DNA of 64,000 nucleotides from an uncultured Lachnospiraceae bacterium (GCA_947245585.1 CAMXPV010000001.1:62001-126000), one strand, 5' to 3'. Positions 35,362 to 45,586 are shown, counted from the first letter of the stretch. Notes: generated from the letters alone by a model not told the origin. A program made the numbers and translations.

Positions 35362-37623
35362 TTAATATGTTTTTACTATTTCGTTTATTTTCTTTCTGAA
35401 ATACTGTTTCTCCTCATATACCTCTTTGTCTTCCTCATCCTTACCTTTAAATGCGCAATGAATAATCACCTGATCATCCAACACTTCGATTCCACAACTG
35501 AAATGCGTTTCTGAACAGATACTATTCCATTGTATACTCTCTCCTGTTTCCAGATTCATTGCTTTAAAATTATACAGAATCTTTCTTTCTTGTTCTTCCC
35601 ATTCCGCATAATACAGATAGCCGTCATGAATTCGGGAATCAACACCACTTTCAGTCAAAATTTTCGCATTTCCGGTTTTCACGTCCAACTGCCATACTAT
35701 TCTACGATTATCACAAACTGCATACAGATTTCCCGCTTCATAAACCATCCTCTCAACATTCTCTTTTATATTCACGTTAAATAATCTTCTTATTCCATTC
35801 TCCAAATCCATTTCCACTATCTGCTCCCCATCTTGCAGATAAAAACATCCTCCGCCAACGGTAAAACAAAATTTCCAATAATCTTCCCTATTATCATTAT
35901 CAAAATAAATCAGTTCTTTATCACTTCCATCCGTCTTCATTCTGAAATACTGCTTAATGCCTTTCTTCCAGTCAGCATAATAAATCTCATCCTGATATAT
36001 AAAAAAGCTGCCGTTGCATTTTGCCAAGCTTTCCACAATTCCACCCTGCTCCGAAACCCTGCATATAGAATAATCTTTTCCAGATGAGCCCATTTGCGGT
36101 TCGCTATCTCTTAGAAAAATATAATATAGGTATCCGTTGTAATACGCCAAATTAGATACTGAAATTTCAATATCCCCGTCATCTTCTTCTGTCGCCGAAT
36201 TTTTTGCAAACAACTTCCATTTTCCATCTTTCAGGCGGTATATATTAGCATAATTATCTTCCACCTTTTCCTTTGGCGGTTCCCCGTCACATATCCTCCA
36301 CTCCGTGCTATAAATACATCCATTCCCCTCCGTACTGTACGTGCTCCAAGAAAGATTTTTTCCTATTGCAGTCTCATCGTCCTCCTCCACAATCTTCCGC
36401 CCGTCACTCTGGTTGCCATTCTGTATTACAATGGTCTTAATTTCTCCCTCCGTTTTTGCTTTATCCTGCATTTCCACGCTCCCCTTATATAGAGCCTCCG
36501 TTATTTCCCCGATTTCTTTCTCCAGATATTTATATTCTCTAGCACCGTTGTCTTTTTTTACAACAAAATCAGCCATAACATGTCCCTCCGCCACTTCCAG
36601 TCTTGCATCACATGGATGCCTGGCAAAAGGCACCGTCCCCCATGAAAAAACTGCTTTTGTCGTCAAATTGACTGCTTTCAGGATGCCATAAAACTCCCTC
36701 TGCTCTTTTTTGTCTTCTACATAATATAGGTAGCCATCGTAAATCCAGACACAATCCAACAGGATTTCCCCCTCTATAAGCTCCAACTCACTCCCCGTCC
36801 CTACATCCATTTGATAAATCTGTCCATTTACAGAATCATATACATACAGGCAGCCATTTTCATAATACAGGCCATCTATATATTCCGCCTCCGTTTCAAA
36901 ACTTTTTCTCCCTCCTGTTTTTAAGTTGATCCCCAATATCTGCTCCCCATCTTTCAGATAAAGACATCCACCGCCAATCGTATAATCAAACCTAGCGGTA
37001 TCTTCCTGATTATCAGCGTACAATTCTTCCCTCTTTTCGCCATCCAAGGTTGATTTTACAAAATAACGCCCCTTATAATCATGATACTTAAAATAAATCT
37101 CACCTTGATATATATAAAAATTTGAATCACACCATGACAGCCATTCAAGCGTTGTTGGTCTGCCATGTCCAGTATATCCCTCTTCTTCAGGAACCCTGTA
37201 TATCTGTCCTTTTTCCGCTCCACTTAGTACATAATAAATATAGCCATCCCTATAAATCAGATTCGATATTTTGTTTTTCTGAAACAACTCTCCATATGTA
37301 GAATTGAATGCAAACGCGCTCCACTCTCCTGCTTTTCTCTGATAAATATAGCACGCTTTCCCCTCATCTACCGGCTTACCGCCATACCTCCCGATATCCA
37401 CTGCAAAAAGAGAGTTGTTTCCTACCGTCATACTGCTGCTATGAAACAGATTGCTTCCTGCCGCAGCTTCATCATCCTCTTCTATTTTCCATTCTGCCTC
37501 CCGCGATTCTTTCTGCTGCTCCATAACGATATTTGAATCATCTCTTTTTTGCAAAATATAAACCATACAACTAGCAACAATGAATACTCCGAGATATAGT
37601 ATTTTTACTTTTCTTCCTTTCAT
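35362..37623 (-). CDS. membrane-anchored double propeller-like protein (DUF5050-like), candidate immunity protein
   Basis: A 753-residue protein with one N-terminal membrane segment (about 5-22) and two homologous halves of about 350 residues, each starting EEDDE(A/T)A.G.NL and containing Y(I/L)YY, GGGC(L/F)YL(K/Q)DGEQI and DGYLYY.E blade-like repeats of the DUF5050 propeller type. ATG 37623 is favoured over 37635 because AGGATG lies 9 nt upstream. It starts 17 bp after the transglycosylase-like effector gene, the usual place for an immunity gene; the doubled outer part could block two effector molecules. Confidence 0.65.
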   Translation of the reverse strand: MKGRKVKILYLGVFIVASCMVYILQKRDDSNIVMEQQKESREAEWKIEEDDEAAAGSNLFHSSSMTVGNNSLFAVDIGRYGGKPVDEGKACYIYQRKAGEWSAFAFNSTYGELFQKNKISNLIYRDGYIYYVLSGAEKGQIYRVPEEEGYTGHGRPTTLEWLSWCDSNFYIYQGEIYFKYHDYKGRYFVKSTLDGEKREELYADNQEDTARFDYTIGGGCLYLKDGEQILGINLKTGGRKSFETEAEYIDGLYYENGCLYVYDSVNGQIYQMDVGTGSELELIEGEILLDCVWIYDGYLYYVEDKKEQREFYGILKAVNLTTKAVFSWGTVPFARHPCDARLEVAEGHVMADFVVKKDNGAREYKYLEKEIGEITEALYKGSVEMQDKAKTEGEIKTIVIQNGNQSDGRKIVEEDDETAIGKNLSWSTYSTEGNGCIYSTEWRICDGEPPKEKVEDNYANIYRLKDGKWKLFAKNSATEEDDGDIEISVSNLAYYNGYLYYIFLRDSEPQMGSSGKDYSICRVSEQGGIVESLAKCNGSFFIYQDEIYYADWKKGIKQYFRMKTDGSDKELIYFDNDNREDYWKFCFTVGGGCFYLQDGEQIVEMDLENGIRRLFNVNIKENVERMVYEAGNLYAVCDNRRIVWQLDVKTGNAKILTESGVDSRIHDGYLYYAEWEEQERKILYNFKAMNLETGESIQWNSICSETHFSCGIEVLDDQVIIHCAFKGKDEEDKEVYEEKQYFRKKINEIVKTY

Positions 37624-37639
37624 AATGCACATCATCCTA

Positions 37640-39166
37640 TCAATTTATATAATCCGTTCCCATATCACGCAAAAAGCCTCCAACCTTGTCGACATAGCCA
37701 ATATCTCCATTTCCATTATAATGTTCTACCGCTTTGGATTCCTCTTTTTCCGGCAAATACTTATTTGACAATAAAAGCGCGCCAGCATATAATGACATAT
37801 CTGTCGATTGTTGATTATGAACCACCATTATGATTTCTTCCGGAAGCATATCTTCTTTGTTGTATGTTTCCATATTCTCGCTTTCCTTCAAATATTCGCT
37901 ATTTGTCTTAACCTTTTTTATACTCTCACCTAAAAGCGGATTCCCTTTATCCCCTATATTTGCTTTTCCAAAATAATCCTCTTCACCGCTTTTAGTCTGT
38001 CGATCATAAACCGTTCTTCCATCCTCATCTGTTATAGGTAAAAAATAATCCTTTTCGGCAAACTCCACATATCCATTTTCAAAAAAACTGCCATCTTCTT
38101 TTGGTTCACTACGCCATACTAAAATATTTGATTTTTCAATCACTTTTCCATCTTTCACCACCTCTGTCAAAAATGTTTTCGGATATGGATTATAATTAGC
38201 CAGATGCCATAAATTTCCATCACCTGTATTCATTGATTGTTCAATATTAATCAGACCATTAAATAATTTACCACTCCCTAAACTACTTTCCTGCATGCAC
38301 ATCGCTTTTAAAAGCACAGGCCGTATTTCTAAATGATTCTTTCTTTGTTCCTCTGTTTCCCATAAATTATTTACAAATTTCCCCCATGCCACGAATTTTA
38401 CGTCAAATTTATTTATATTAGCAAAATTCTCCTCTCCTTCATATTCATATGCGTCAAAATAGTTACTATCCTGTCCCGCATATATCAAAGTTATTTTATC
38501 CAAGATCACCTGCGGAATATACTGCTCTCCTTTTACCCATGCGAGCATCATCTCAAACGCCTCCTCTTCCGTCATACCCGCCGTGTCAATGTTCTCTATC
38601 TCATCTACAGACATAATTCGGCCCATATATTTGCACGCCAACCATGATTGCTTATTAAGGGCAATTCTTAAATCCTCAATTCTAGCATTATTATAGGTAT
38701 CCAACCATGACGTACCAACAATATACGGATCACAAACATTTCCACCAGATGCATTCGTTCCCGGATGCCGAGATGGCTCTTCCAAAAGGCAGTTTCCAAA
38801 GCACCCTTTTTTTATTTGTTTCGGCATATCCTTTTCCGAAGGACTTCCTGCTCCGTCTTTATATACCGTTTTTTTCCCTTCAAAATGCAACTCCATTTCC
38901 TTTGATCCACAATCACATTTAATCATTTCTCCTTCTTTCATGAGGACGAAATATTCCTCACAGTACTCCAATTCATTCGTAACATCTTCTTCTTTATACT
39001 CTGTCCATTCAGATATCACTTTGTTACAATTATTCACATAATCATTTTCAACGCTTTTGATTTTGTCATCCAGTATGGCACGTCGACCCATTCCCTCTGT
39101 AGCTTCTACCACCATTTTTAAACTTTCACTAAACATTTTAGCTAAATTATCGGTTGATGTTGGCAT
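37640..39166 (-). CDS. PAAR-like (DUF4280-like) effector with transglycosylase-like domain
   Basis: A 508-residue protein. A helical N-terminus (1-70) leads into a DUF4280-like, Cys-rich segment (about 75-175: EGEMIKCDCGSKEME, KKGCFGNCLLEEPSR), then a middle helical part, then a lysozyme/transglycosylase-like core with LLKAMCMQESSLGSG (about 285-299, catalytic Glu about 293) and an NIEQSMNTGDGN turn. ATG 39166 has AGGAGG 7 nt upstream. It follows a long spike gene by 22 bp and precedes a probable immunity gene. Likely to cleave peptidoglycan glycans. Confidence 0.7.
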   Translation of the reverse strand: MPTSTDNLAKMFSESLKMVVEATEGMGRRAILDDKIKSVENDYVNNCNKVISEWTEYKEEDVTNELEYCEEYFVLMKEGEMIKCDCGSKEMELHFEGKKTVYKDGAGSPSEKDMPKQIKKGCFGNCLLEEPSRHPGTNASGGNVCDPYIVGTSWLDTYNNARIEDLRIALNKQSWLACKYMGRIMSVDEIENIDTAGMTEEEAFEMMLAWVKGEQYIPQVILDKITLIYAGQDSNYFDAYEYEGEENFANINKFDVKFVAWGKFVNNLWETEEQRKNHLEIRPVLLKAMCMQESSLGSGKLFNGLINIEQSMNTGDGNLWHLANYNPYPKTFLTEVVKDGKVIEKSNILVWRSEPKEDGSFFENGYVEFAEKDYFLPITDEDGRTVYDRQTKSGEEDYFGKANIGDKGNPLLGESIKKVKTNSEYLKESENMETYNKEDMLPEEIIMVVHNQQSTDMSLYAGALLLSNKYLPEKEESKAVEHYNGNGDIGYVDKVGGFLRDMGTDYIN

Positions 39167-39188
39167 TTTTCTCCTCCTGCAACGTATT

Positions 39189-40901
39189 CTATTTAAAATT
39201 CTTTTTGCATTTTGGTAAAGGATATCCTCCATTCATAACATTAACTTTTATAGCCTTCACTGCATTTGTATCATACGGGATTCCATTTACGGCATTCGTT
39301 AAAGCCACCGTGGTTTTTCCTCCTCCAGTCATTGGTATTCCTGCAATCGCACTCATTCCAAAAGCTGTTACTTCTTCCATATCGCTGCCAAATGTCGGAA
39401 CCGCCCCTAACGCTGCATACCCCATCTGTAAATTGGGCATACTGCTATATTTTCTTTTTTCATTCCTTTCCACTATAGCAATATCCTTTGTATCGACTTG
39501 TACATGATTCAATCCTTCGGGGCTATATAAATTAAAATCCTGATGTATTTCCATACTGGATTGTGCAGCACATTGAACGATACCAACAGGCGCGCTCCAG
39601 TAAATTTTCCCCGCTTTAATTACAATATTTTCATCTGCTTCCACATCAAATTTTTCATGAATCCTAAAATAAATTCCTGCTTTATCCCTCAATGCAATCT
39701 CTGGCATGTTTCCTTCTTTTACACTACTCATGGTTATTTCTTCCGGGAAAAATTTCAATGTTTTCTTTTCCAATGTCTCAAAAGTCCGATTCTGCTCATC
39801 AGTATAACCGCTGCATACATCTGCATTTGTTCTTATGACAGATTTTACAACTGCATTTCTTTCATCCTCTCCCCAAAATTGAAGTAACACTTTTGAATTC
39901 ACTTCCGGCATACAATAAAAAATATTTCCGGTTACCGGCAACCAAAGATATGGAAATAATTCCTGCTCTTCATCTCCATCGATCAGTAAATGGATCTTTA
40001 CAAATTCCCTTTCTACGCTTTTCACCTCTCCTTCCAATTGTAGGCCTGCAAATAATCTATTATATTTTATCTTTTCATATAAAAGTTCCCTATATCCAAT
40101 AATATAATAAAATAATAGTTCTCCCTTCTCAAAACCAATTTCTTTCCTGCATATCACCATCCGTCTTTGGGAAAAATCCACTCCATCACCTACTGACCTA
40201 TTCTCATATCTTTTTAATATGAAATATACATACCGCTCTCTTGATCTATTTCCTCTACATTCTTCATTTTCATAATAACGTGGATTAATACCACATTCAT
40301 AAAAGTCATCTTCAATCTTTTCATAACCGGCATTTTCCTTTACACCAATATACAACCAGATGTTCTCTTTTGTTTCATCAACCCAAACGCCACTGTGAAA
40401 ATGGCTAGCCAACCTAATAATAAATTCCCAATCTGTTTCCTTATACTGAATGATCGGCCTGTCTATTTTCTTATCTTTATCAACACACCAGATTACATTT
40501 ACATCTGAATAACCTTCAAGCACTTTTTTGACAACATCGTGATATGTCATTTCAATATTTTGGAAAGAACGCATTTTTCGTTCCCTGTCAAGTTTCATGC
40601 TGCTTGTTACTGTTTTAACAGTAACAGTGCTTACGCCACCCACTTTTTTGAATCTAATATCATTGATCAGGCCGCAAAATAATGGACGTTCCTCCTTTTC
40701 TTCAGCATTTAACTCATATACCTTTATCACACTTTCTTGGAAAATCGATCCAAATTCTTTTATTTCACATTCATCTGTCAATTGAAATTCAAAGTCACAT
40801 ACTCCATGCTGATTTTGCTCTATTTTTCCCTTGAAAGATAGTAAATGCAATATGGGCATCTGTGTATAAATTTTTAATCTATCAACTGTGATTGTACTCA
40901 T
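39189..40901 (-). CDS. VgrG/late-control-D-type spike protein, long form
   Basis: A 570-residue VgrG-family protein: hub motif QYKETDWEFIIRLASHFHSG (about 148-167), OB-fold part with FYCMPEVNSKVLLQF (about 328), a beta-helix-like segment, and a tail of about 115 residues ending GGYPLPKCKKNFK that resembles the tail of the 9107 spike (GGYALPMEEKGK). RBS AGGAG. It follows the interrupted short spike by 10 bp and immediately precedes the PAAR-like transglycosylase gene. Confidence 0.85.
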   Translation of the reverse strand: MSTITVDRLKIYTQMPILHLLSFKGKIEQNQHGVCDFEFQLTDECEIKEFGSIFQESVIKVYELNAEEKEERPLFCGLINDIRFKKVGGVSTVTVKTVTSSMKLDRERKMRSFQNIEMTYHDVVKKVLEGYSDVNVIWCVDKDKKIDRPIIQYKETDWEFIIRLASHFHSGVWVDETKENIWLYIGVKENAGYEKIEDDFYECGINPRYYENEECRGNRSRERYVYFILKRYENRSVGDGVDFSQRRMVICRKEIGFEKGELLFYYIIGYRELLYEKIKYNRLFAGLQLEGEVKSVEREFVKIHLLIDGDEEQELFPYLWLPVTGNIFYCMPEVNSKVLLQFWGEDERNAVVKSVIRTNADVCSGYTDEQNRTFETLEKKTLKFFPEEITMSSVKEGNMPEIALRDKAGIYFRIHEKFDVEADENIVIKAGKIYWSAPVGIVQCAAQSSMEIHQDFNLYSPEGLNHVQVDTKDIAIVERNEKRKYSSMPNLQMGYAALGAVPTFGSDMEEVTAFGMSAIAGIPMTGGGKTTVALTNAVNGIPYDTNAVKAIKVNVMNGGYPLPKCKKNFK

Positions 40902-40911
40902 ATGATTTCTC

Positions 40912-41159
40912 CTAATTTAGATTTATTTTCCCGCCAGTCATAGTAATTTTTTCAGCGATTTTAAATTGTGCATTTCCTTGTTTCATCTCAATATCTTTCT
41001 CCGCATTCATTGCTATTTCTCCTAAATTGCTTTTTAGCTGAATCGTATCCTGTGCGCTAATAAATACAGATTTATTTGATATTATTTTAATTCCCTCTTC
41101 ATCTAACAGTTCAATTGATAACCCATCATTATTTCTCAAAATTAAGCTATTTGGCGTAA
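40912..41159 (-). pseudogene. 3' stub of a short spike gene cut by the mobile element
   Basis: From about 41159 the minus strand reads FTPNSLILRNNDGLSIELLD and runs to ITMTGGKINLN and stop, matching the last 80 residues of the short spike at 14085 (FTPNAIILRNNNGISLELSD... NISGGKIYMN). Upstream of FTPN the sequence stops resembling any spike and becomes the end of the integrative element. The 5' two-thirds should lie beyond the right edge of the window. Confidence 0.8.
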
Positions 41160-41331
41160 ATGGATATAGCTTTTTTATACCCTCGCCGGAAGCCTTACCA
41201 ATAAAGGAATTGCCCGAATTTACGGGCTTTTCCTCTATTTAAGCCTGATACATATCTTCACGTTTCGTCACTTTTCATCACGTCTTTTTGCCTTGAAAAG
41301 TAGTACAAATCGTAGTAAATTATCCCGTAAA

Positions 41332-42522
41332 TCAGGCCGTCAGCCGCTCCATTTCTTCCTTTGCAGAGTTGTACGTTGCGTGTGCATAATAGTTCAAAGT
41401 CATTTCGATATTTTTATGCCCCATGATATACTGCAGCGCTTTTGGATTCATTCCTGCATTTGCCATGTTCGTGCAGAACGTGTGCCGGAGCACATGGGGC
41501 GTGAAAACCTTTGGAAGCGGTTCTTCATGGCATCCGTTATACTTCGCCGCAATCCTCCGGAATATTCCCTGATAATCGCCCGCCGTTTTCGGCTGTCCGT
41601 TCCCTGCACAGAAAAGGAAACCGCTGTATCCGTCAATCACAATGCCCTTATCCACATGGCTTTCCAGCACACGCTGAAATGCTTCGTACACGTCTTTGCT
41701 CATGGGGATTTCCCGCACGCCGCTTTCTGTTTTGGGTGTTTCGATATAACGGCTTTTGCCGGAACGTTTCAAAAGCTGGTGGTCAACTGTAATTTTACGG
41801 TTATCCATATCAATATCTTTCACGGTCAGTCCGCACAGTTCTGAAATCCTTAAACCCGTGCCTAATAGAATAACAAACTCGTTATAATGCCTTTTACAGA
41901 CCTTATCGCCCTGAATGAACTCTAAAAGGCTTTTCTCCTGTTCATGGGTTAGCGGCACCTTAGATTCTGTAGTATCCTCAATCACGGTATCAAGTTTGAA
42001 GTTAAAAGGATTCTTTCGTATCAAGTCATCACATACAGCCATAAAAAACGCCGCTGAGAGGCTTCTCTTATCGTTGCTTACGGTCATAAATGCAAGCCCC
42101 TTATTATTCTGCCTTACAGCCCATTCCTTGGCGTCTGAGGGCTTTACAGAGCCTATAGGCATATTCCCCAGCTTATCGCCGTTAAGCCGCTTAATGAGCC
42201 TCTCACGCCCCTCTATTGAGCTGTTTTTTATATTGCCATGGGTGCGGATGTATTTTTCATACAGCTGTATCACGGTCATTTTCCTGCCGGATGTGTCTAT
42301 CCCATCTTCGTGGTCTCGTTGGATTTCTTTTTCTTTCTCACGCAGGGAAATATCATCCCTTTTCCCTTTAGGTGTGCGGTCAGTCGGTACTAATTTCCAT
42401 GAGTAAATAAACTGTGGCTTCCCGCAGTTATCTACATATTTGAAACAGTATCGTCCGTCTTGCCGCTGGCTCTCCCCCGTCTGGAGTATTCTGCCTTTAT
42501 TATCACGTCTTTTCTCTGACAT
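41332..42522 (-). CDS. int: Tn916-type tyrosine integrase
   Basis: A 396-residue protein matching Tn916 Int in length and sequence. The N-terminal arm-binding domain begins EKRRDNKGRILQTGESQRQDG. The catalytic domain shows Arg225 in GTGLRISEL, His343 and Arg346 in TPHVLRHTFC, His369 in MGHK and the nucleophile Tyr in LNYYAHA (378/379). It catalyses excision and integration with Xis. It sits about 170 bp from the element end, facing outward, as in Tn916. Confidence 0.95.
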   Translation of the reverse strand: MSEKRRDNKGRILQTGESQRQDGRYCFKYVDNCGKPQFIYSWKLVPTDRTPKGKRDDISLREKEKEIQRDHEDGIDTSGRKMTVIQLYEKYIRTHGNIKNSSIEGRERLIKRLNGDKLGNMPIGSVKPSDAKEWAVRQNNKGLAFMTVSNDKRSLSAAFFMAVCDDLIRKNPFNFKLDTVIEDTTESKVPLTHEQEKSLLEFIQGDKVCKRHYNEFVILLGTGLRISELCGLTVKDIDMDNRKITVDHQLLKRSGKSRYIETPKTESGVREIPMSKDVYEAFQRVLESHVDKGIVIDGYSGFLFCAGNGQPKTAGDYQGIFRRIAAKYNGCHEEPLPKVFTPHVLRHTFCTNMANAGMNPKALQYIMGHKNIEMTLNYYAHATYNSAKEEMERLTA

Positions 42523-42641
42523 ATTGGCCCCCTTTCCGATTGAAAAAAGGCCCAGATATGCTTACTTATATTATAACATATCCGAGGCCCTTTGTCAACC
42601 ATATTTTGATAAAATATTGATTTTAATTACGTTAAAAAGTG

Positions 42642-42851
42642 CTAAATCTGGTCTTGGGAATCAAGGATTTTTTCAAACTGTTTGCGCTTAATCAGAATCC
42701 GATTTCCGTTAAGGATTACCCAATTTGCCGTATTATTTTCGGCAGCTAACCGTCTAAGCTTGTTTTCTCCGATGCCAAAATATTTGGATGCCTCTTTGAT
42801 AGTAAGCGAGTATTTCTCGCTGATTGGTATATTGTTGTTAGTATCTCTCAT
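42642..42851 (-). CDS. xis: Tn916-type excisionase
   Basis: A 69-residue protein close to Tn916 Xis, with a winged-helix MerR-like fold: [20 protein letters not shown], then [16 protein letters not shown]. It directs Int towards excision. ATG 42851 has GGGAGG 10 nt upstream; TTG 42857 is an alternative. It lies upstream of int in the same orientation. Confidence 0.92.
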   Translation of the reverse strand: MRDTNNNIPISEKYSLTIKEASKYFGIGENKLRRLAAENNTANWVILNGNRILIKRKQFEKILDSQDQI

Positions 42852-43113
42852 AATCAAATAACCTCCCTTATGATTCCTAAACAGGTTTGGAAAATGATAT
42901 ATAATTATTCATTCTATAGTAAACTTTGTATGTGCCTTACCTGAAAAAACAAAAATAATTACTCTGTTATTCCGTACGTCTGGGCCGCACGGCATCCATA
43001 TCCAAAGGCCTCTTTGTATGCGTATACATAAATTCCTCTGGTCATATTGTTCATCTGGGATTCTTCGTGCCGCCTTTTAGTTGGCGGCACAAAGAAAAAT
43101 AATTCATGCACTT

Positions 43114-43692
43114 TCAGGAGCACTGCACAGTTCCATTGCTTTCCTGCAAAATCCTGTCTATATCCGCAACCCTTTTCAGCAGCCTCTCCTTTTCTCCTTG
43201 TAACTTTATCCTGTCAACCTTGTCCTCGATAAGCTCTACTGTAATATCTTCATCCAGTTTGGTTCTTTCGTAGACGTTTTTGTTGACATTTGACAGAATG
43301 GTCACACTTCCTTCTTCAACGACACTGTCCCAGCACTCGCTTGTTGCACCGCCTGAAATGAACGCCACATCTTCGCCTACCCTTGCGCCGCCGTCACGCG
43401 AGTAAGCATGAGCCAATACTTTACCGAAATAGACAACATCTCCTGAGTGCTCGCGTATATCCTCGTTAAATGTAAGCTTTAACGTCACGGTCTCGTTTTC
43501 CGATATGTCATCGTAACCATAAACATCTCTCATAATTGACCTGGCGGCATAGGCCGCCTCTATCGGTATACGCCAATATGCCCCTGTCCACCATGCGCCT
43601 CCGATACCCTTGATTTTCTCTACAAAATCAGGGTTATAAGGAGTATATACCCTTGCCTCCTTATCAGTAATAACAATCTTCAAATTATCCAT
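43114..43692 (-). CDS. HARP-like small protein of integrative elements
   Basis: A 192-residue protein. The N-terminal 60 residues (VYTPYNPDFVEKIKGIGGAW, GAYWRIPIEAAYAARSIMRD) resemble the short strand-helix module found in HARP/SF2-type DNA-processing proteins. The C-terminus is a coiled coil (about 150-185). ATG 43692 is chosen from the GGGAGG upstream. Probably a DNA-metabolism accessory of the element. Confidence 0.5.
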   Translation of the reverse strand: MDNLKIVITDKEARVYTPYNPDFVEKIKGIGGAWWTGAYWRIPIEAAYAARSIMRDVYGYDDISENETVTLKLTFNEDIREHSGDVVYFGKVLAHAYSRDGGARVGEDVAFISGGATSECWDSVVEEGSVTILSNVNKNVYERTKLDEDITVELIEDKVDRIKLQGEKERLLKRVADIDRILQESNGTVQCS

Positions 43693-43936
43693 ATTATCCT
43701 CCCATCTGCCGCCTTTGGCTGGCAAAAGACTTATATATTGAACCATCACATATCGTATGGCGGACTTGCCTGCCGCCATACGAATAAAAATATTTTTGAC
43801 AGTCTGCCAGATTTACGTTATAATGTAAAAGTAAATATATTATTGTTTCCGGTAATCACATACAATGCTTTGGTCGGCTCCTGTATGCTGTTTACCGGAA
43901 TTTCATGGTCGCTATCGCGAATCCAATTCATAATCT

Positions 43937-45586
43937 TCACCTCTTTTCTTCCTCATTATTTTCATCATCCTCCGTACCCCCACAGGTTATGATGGACGCC
44001 ACCCTCACCAGTCCGCGGTAGCTGGTTTTAAGCGGATTCGGGCGGAATTTTTTGTCTGGGTCTAACCCTGAATAGGTATGGTCCTGCCAATCTGTCAGGT
44101 TGTATTCCCCAATCAATGGTTCCCCCTTGTCTATTTTTGTTCCCGTTGTAACAGGATTCTCCCGCGCTTCCCAGTCCATATTATTACGGATGGCGGTCCT
44201 GATGTCGCTACAGAAGGAGCCCTTCCCCAAGACCTTGCCGGAGGGATAGAATTTAGCGTGCCACGCCTTATATAAGGCATAGAGAAATTCATAAGGCAGC
44301 AAATCCCATACGAATTCAGATTTGAATTCATTCCAGAACTCAACGACGGGGTCATTGAATTCCTGGTATTCCGCCAGTGCATCCTTACATGCCTGGGGCA
44401 CACTCAGCTCGTAGTAGTTCATGTTCAGAACCTTAAACATCACGTATTCAAGCGCGTCATCACACTTTATGTAATCTTCTTTGATGTACTTACGCTCACA
44501 GCCCTCGAAACAGCTCTCCATCGGGATAATAAGCAGCCGCCTCAAAAGGGAAGGGGTTCTGTCTCTAAGTTTCGGGAACTCGTTGAAGCACTGCACAATC
44601 ATCCCCCGGAAGGTAAACTTCAGTTTAGACAGATACTTCCGGTTAATCGTTATCGGGTCTCCTGTGATTGCACACTTCAGGTTATCCGCTACCTCGACAT
44701 AAGCGCCGGGCTGGTTCTCATCATTAATGACGGCTGAAATCTGTATCAGCTTGTCAAGGAACACGTCGTTGGAAAACTGGCTGATTTTGATGGATTCGCA
44801 GCTCCCCTCCCCGCACAGGTTCCGCATGAGCTCGCAGAGCGTGCCTTTCCCGTTGTTGCCGCTTGCGGCGTACATCCATGCAGATTTGTTCCACGGGACA
44901 TTTGGACGTATCACCGCGCCCAGCAGCTGCCACAGTAACTCCACGATTTCAGGGTCACTTGAGAGCGACTGCATCCAATTCTCGACATTCCAGTCAGTTC
45001 CGTCCGGATTTTTGATAGTAATATTCCGGGCTTTCGGATTATAATTGACACGTGACTTGGAGAGGAAAATCATTTCCGGGGAGAAACGCAGGAGCTGTTT
45101 AGAACTGTAGTCAAAGACACCGTTATTCACAGCAATCAAATCCTTGTCCTTCGTCAGCTCCAGTTTCGGGGCGCGACTCCTTAGCTTTGTGATTATCTCC
45201 TTGAAATTCTGTTCGGACATGTCCCAGTTATAGGGCACTATGGCGTTCCTTAATGCTTCCTGTTCAATCGTGTAAAGACCTTCGTTTTTCCCACTATCAC
45301 AGTATACCGCCGGCTCATAACTTCCCCCATTCAGGTGGATGTTGACCACAAGCCGGAAATAAAGCATGATTTCAACAATGACAAAACCGGGCAGTGTGCT
45401 TATACACTTAAATTTCCTGTCCTTACTGTACACGCACGCATTGTACATCGAAATGTTGTCGTTTATCCCGTCTATCAGGTCCGTTTTCAAACCCTCAATG
45501 TCTGACGGCGGCTGTGTCTTATTCAGATTATTCAGAAAAATCAGGGTCGCTTCCCTGATTAATCCATCTCTGGTATAAGCGCTCAT
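43937..45586 (-). CDS. P4-type primase/SF3 helicase
   Basis: A 549-residue protein with a D5/DUF5906-type organisation: N-terminal domain (about 1-200, including AVNNGVFDYSSKQLLRFSP), then an SF3 ATPase with Walker A AASGNNGKGTLCELM (about 242-256), Walker B-like SAVINDENQ, an Arg-finger region (RTPSLLRRLLIIP) and a C-terminal tail. Such proteins unwind DNA at phage, plasmid or ICE origins. RBS AGGAGG. A shorter relative lacking the ATPase is at 62253-63170. Confidence 0.85.
   Translation of the reverse strand: MSAYTRDGLIREATLIFLNNLNKTQPPSDIEGLKTDLIDGINDNISMYNACVYSKDRKFKCISTLPGFVIVEIMLYFRLVVNIHLNGGSYEPAVYCDSGKNEGLYTIEQEALRNAIVPYNWDMSEQNFKEIITKLRSRAPKLELTKDKDLIAVNNGVFDYSSKQLLRFSPEMIFLSKSRVNYNPKARNITIKNPDGTDWNVENWMQSLSSDPEIVELLWQLLGAVIRPNVPWNKSAWMYAASGNNGKGTLCELMRNLCGEGSCESIKISQFSNDVFLDKLIQISAVINDENQPGAYVEVADNLKCAITGDPITINRKYLSKLKFTFRGMIVQCFNEFPKLRDRTPSLLRRLLIIPMESCFEGCERKYIKEDYIKCDDALEYVMFKVLNMNYYELSVPQACKDALAEYQEFNDPVVEFWNEFKSEFVWDLLPYEFLYALYKAWHAKFYPSGKVLGKGSFCSDIRTAIRNNMDWEARENPVTTGTKIDKGEPLIGEYNLTDWQDHTYSGLDPDKKFRPNPLKTSYRGLVRVASIITCGGTEDDENNEEEKR

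Noticed and set aside
41212-41231. GCCCG/CGGGC hairpin with TTTT near the element end
   Set aside because: Oriented for plus-strand transcription, away from int; no gene would use it, so not called a terminator.
42959-43054. 31-residue minus-strand ORF near xis
   Set aside because: Start lacks a convincing RBS and no homologue is recognised; too weak to call.
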